A stretch of 13,790 nt of DNA, from NCBI GenBank assembly GCA_035626995.1, contig DASPMP010000001.1, positions 1-13,790 of the forward strand, read 5' to 3'. This DNA comes from DASPMP01 sp035626995. GTDB lineage: Bacteria > Gemmatimonadota > Gemmatimonadetes > Gemmatimonadales > Gemmatimonadaceae. Positions 11,869 to 13,790 of the stretch are shown here, piece after piece. The notes beneath the pieces were generated by a model, which saw only the letters and a program-made list of their open reading frames with translations, did no database searches and was not told the DNA's origin. A program made the position numbers and the translations under genes. The number at the start of each line of letters is the position of its first letter. Positions within the stretch are counted from its first letter, which is position 1.

Positions 11869-13335
11869 ATGCGCCTGACACCGCCAGACTCACGCATGCT
11901 GGACGCGTCGCACTACAGCGATGCCCAGCGCGCAGCGCGCAAGCCTCGCAGCGGTCGCGTTCTCATCGTCTCCAATCGACTGCCGGTCACGGCGCGCGAA
12001 GTGGATGGCGACGTCCAGCTCACCCGCAGCGTCGGGGGACTCGCGACCGGACTCCGTTCCACGCACGCGGCCGCCGAGAGCTGGTGGATCGGCTGGCTCG
12101 GCGACCTGAAGATGGACGCGAAGCACCGCCACCAGGTGCGCGAGCAACTCGACAACATGCGGGCGAGCGCCGTGACACTCGATGCCGCGGACGCGAAAAC
12201 GTTCTACGCAAAATTGTCGAACGGCATTCTCTGGCCGCTCGCGCACGACCGCCTCGACCGGCTTCCCCTCAACCTCGACGGCTGGGACGCGTACGAACGC
12301 GTGAATGAGCGCTTCGCGGACGCCGTCGCCGATCGCTGGCAGCCCGGCGACCTCGTCTGGGTGCACGACTATCACCTCATGCGGCTGCCGGCGCTCCTGC
12401 GCAAGCGCATCCCCGAGGCGAAGATCGGCTTCTTCCTGCATATCCCCTTTCCGAATCCCGAGATCTTCTTCGTGCTCCCCGCGCGTAAGTGGCTCGTGGA
12501 AGGAATGCTCGGCGCGGATCTCATCGGCTTTCACACGCGCCGGTATCGCGGGCACTTCACCGCGGCACTCCGTCGCCTCCTCGGCCTCGAGATGGACGCC
12601 GACAGCCACGTGCGATGGAACGACCGCGCGGTGCAACTTGGCGTTTTCCCGATGGGCATCGATGCCGAATCGTTCAACGCGCGGGCCGCCGATCCCGGTG
12701 TCATCGTGAAAGCCCTCGGACACCGGCCGGCAGGAAAGGAACGGCTCATCCTTGGCATCGACCGCCTGGACTACAGCAAGGGAATCCCGCGTCGCCTCGC
12801 GGCCATCGAGCGGCTGCTCGAGGACCATCCCGAATGGCGGAGGAACGTGCGCTTCCTCCAGGTCGCGGTTCCGTCGCGCGGCAGCGTTGGCGCGTACCGC
12901 AGCTTCCGTCGTGAGGTCGAGCAGCTGGTCAGCAGGATCAACGGCCGCTTCGGCACGTCCACCTGGATGCCGATTCACTACATGCACCAGTCGCTCGACA
13001 ATGACGATCTCATCGCGCTGTACCGCGCGGCGGACGTCATGCTCGTGACGCCGGTACGCGACGGCATGAATCTCGTCGCGAAGGAATTCGTCGCGTGTCG
13101 CAACGACGAAAGCGGCACGCTGGTGCTCAGCGAATTCGCCGGTGCGGCCGACGACCTCCGCGACGCGCTGATCGTGAACCCCTATGACATCGGCGGCGTC
13201 GCGGCCAGCATCCACACCGCGTTGACGATGGACAGCGCCGAGCGTCGGCGGAGAATGCGATTGTTGCGGACGCACGTGTTCGAATACGACGTGCAATGGT
13301 GGACGCGCGAATTTCTCGGGTCGCTGGAGAAGTGA
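11869..13335 (+). CDS. otsA: trehalose-6-phosphate synthase (GT20)
   Basis: At 488 residues this is a stand-alone GT20 synthase without a phosphatase domain. It joins a nucleotide-activated glucose to glucose-6-phosphate to make trehalose-6-phosphate in the cytoplasm, for osmotic, desiccation or heat protection. Signature segments are present: VLIVSNRLPV (31-40), SVGGLATGL (54-62), WWIGWLG, NGILWPL (118-124), WVHDYHLMRLP (164-174), GFFLHIPFPNPEIF (187-200), LGADLIGFHT (214-223), GIDRLDYSKGIPRRL (296-310), VTPVRDGMNLVAKEFVA (393-409) and LSEFAGAA (420-427). The first 25 residues precede the domain. The phosphatase gene otsB is not in the window. The next gene starts within the stop codon (GTGA). 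Confidence 0.95.
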   Translation: MRLTPPDSRMLDASHYSDAQRAARKPRSGRVLIVSNRLPVTAREVDGDVQLTRSVGGLATGLRSTHAAAESWWIGWLGDLKMDAKHRHQVREQLDNMRASAVTLDAADAKTFYAKLSNGILWPLAHDRLDRLPLNLDGWDAYERVNERFADAVADRWQPGDLVWVHDYHLMRLPALLRKRIPEAKIGFFLHIPFPNPEIFFVLPARKWLVEGMLGADLIGFHTRRYRGHFTAALRRLLGLEMDADSHVRWNDRAVQLGVFPMGIDAESFNARAADPGVIVKALGHRPAGKERLILGIDRLDYSKGIPRRLAAIERLLEDHPEWRRNVRFLQVAVPSRGSVGAYRSFRREVEQLVSRINGRFGTSTWMPIHYMHQSLDNDDLIALYRAADVMLVTPVRDGMNLVAKEFVACRNDESGTLVLSEFAGAADDLRDALIVNPYDIGGVAASIHTALTMDSAERRRRMRLLRTHVFEYDVQWWTREFLGSLEK

Positions 13336-13790
13336 GGGAACGGCTCTCGGCCTTCAGCTCTCAACTCTCGGCCATCAGCTCATGGCTGTGCGCCATCAGC
13401 CTCGCGGTCGCGGCAATCTCTTGCACAGGCGGCGCGGGAGAGGAAGATCGTGCTGACACAGCTGACAGCGGGGCGCGGAGCGCTCCTGTCGCCGAGGACC
13501 TGGGGGCGGACAGCAACGCAACGAGTGCAGCCGACCCGAACTGCGGCGCGGCGCAACCGCCGGTGCTCACCGATAGCGGCGTCGGTCTGCTGCGCATCGG
13601 CGCGCGTGTGGCCAGCATCGCGTCACGGTGCATGGTGCTCAGCGACACCACGCTGGAGCATGGCACCGAAGGTCAGCCCGAGCGCCGGCTGACGGTCACG
13701 GTGGCGGGATTGAGCACCGTGGCAACGGTGGTGGACGATCGCATCTGGCGCATCCAGATCGACTCGCCCGCCTTTCGCACGTCGGACTCA
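13332..13790 (+). CDS. putative lipoprotein, N-terminal part (runs off right edge)
   Basis: The frame starting at GTG 13332 stays open to the window edge (153 codons). It overlaps the otsA stop by four bases (GTGA). The first 34 residues form a hydrophobic leader ending in LAVAAISC, a plausible lipobox with the cysteine at residue 35. The mature part begins with an acidic, alanine/serine-rich spacer (GGAGEEDRADTADSGARS) and continues into SGVGLLRIGARVASIASRC and LTVTVAGLSTVATVVDDRIW, which resemble short repeats in cell-envelope lipoproteins of unknown function. The leader is built from a threefold 21-base repeat. The start could lie at a later GTG. No family is recognised. Confidence 0.65.
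   Translation, partial: MRERLSAFSSQLSAISSWLCAISLAVAAISCTGGAGEEDRADTADSGARSAPVAEDLGADSNATSAADPNCGAAQPPVLTDSGVGLLRIGARVASIASRCMVLSDTTLEHGTEGQPERRLTVTVAGLSTVATVVDDRIWRIQIDSPAFRTSDS
13341..13403. repeat. three degenerate 21-base tandem repeats in the lipoprotein signal region
   Basis: Units 13341-13361, 13362-13382 and 13383-13403 share the core CTSTSSGCCWTCAGC and encode the heptads RLSAFSS, QLSAISS and WLCAISL of the signal peptide. The period equals seven codons, so the repeat keeps the reading frame. Confidence 0.7.

Noticed and set aside
11890..13296. Long minus-strand open frame (468 codons) opposite otsA
   Set aside because: Shadow of a well-conserved GT20 gene; no recognisable domain and composition biased as in antisense frames.

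Overview
The window is high-GC, densely packed bacterial chromosome. The gene content suggests a soil-type Gemmatimonadota bacterium or close relative: paired DUF5985-type small membrane proteins, DUF4142, DinB and AhpD/CMD-fold proteins, a FecR-like protein and very tight operons. This assignment is an inference from gene families, not from a marker gene. No rRNA, tRNA, insertion sequence, prophage or CRISPR array was seen.

Layout. At the left edge a DinB-family gene runs leftwards out of the window (1-198, minus). It is divergent from a small four-helix membrane protein (201-662). A sigma-like/FecR-like fusion protein follows (734-1993). Next is an unusual octamer repeat array in inverted arrangement (2002-2139), which abuts the stop of a secreted DUF4142 protein (2140-2814, minus). 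A plus-strand unit then encodes gcvT (2949-4058), a small CMD-like protein apparently starting at ATA (4051-4365) and an AhpD-like gene with an in-frame TGA (4362-4949). Two small unknown genes lie on the minus strand (4946-5445). They are followed by a MoaB/MogA gene (5513-6004), a lipoprotein of the nucleotide pyrophosphatase/phosphodiesterase family (6098-7045) and two tandem STAS-like paralogs on the minus strand (7042-7849). Divergent from these is a sigma-54 activator (7967-9595). A minus-strand four-gene unit (wHTH regulator, two DUF5985-like proteins, a CPA2-type antiporter; 11850 down to 9585) is divergent from otsA (11869-13335). A lipoprotein overlapping the otsA stop runs off the right edge.

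The main find is the AhpD-like gene. Its in-frame TGA sits at the place of the catalytic cysteine of the AhpD E-x11-C-x2-C-x3-H motif, giving E67, C79, Sec82, H86. The coding frame continues unbroken for 113 codons after the TGA. A hairpin with a GGUC loop starts at the distance expected for a bacterial SECIS element. I read it as a selenoprotein co-transcribed with gcvT. AhpD of mycobacteria is recharged by lipoylated proteins and GcvT works on the lipoylated H protein, so a lipoyl-linked selenium peroxidase or disulfide reductase is a plausible but untested idea.

Three plus-strand genes (gcvT, moaB-like, sigma-54 activator) have a -10-like hexamer ending exactly six bases before the ATG and no Shine-Dalgarno sequence, which suggests leaderless mRNAs. 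Three of the four convergent gene pairs overlap at their 3' ends, two of them sharing a CTAG. The only convergent pair with a gap has the repeat array in it.
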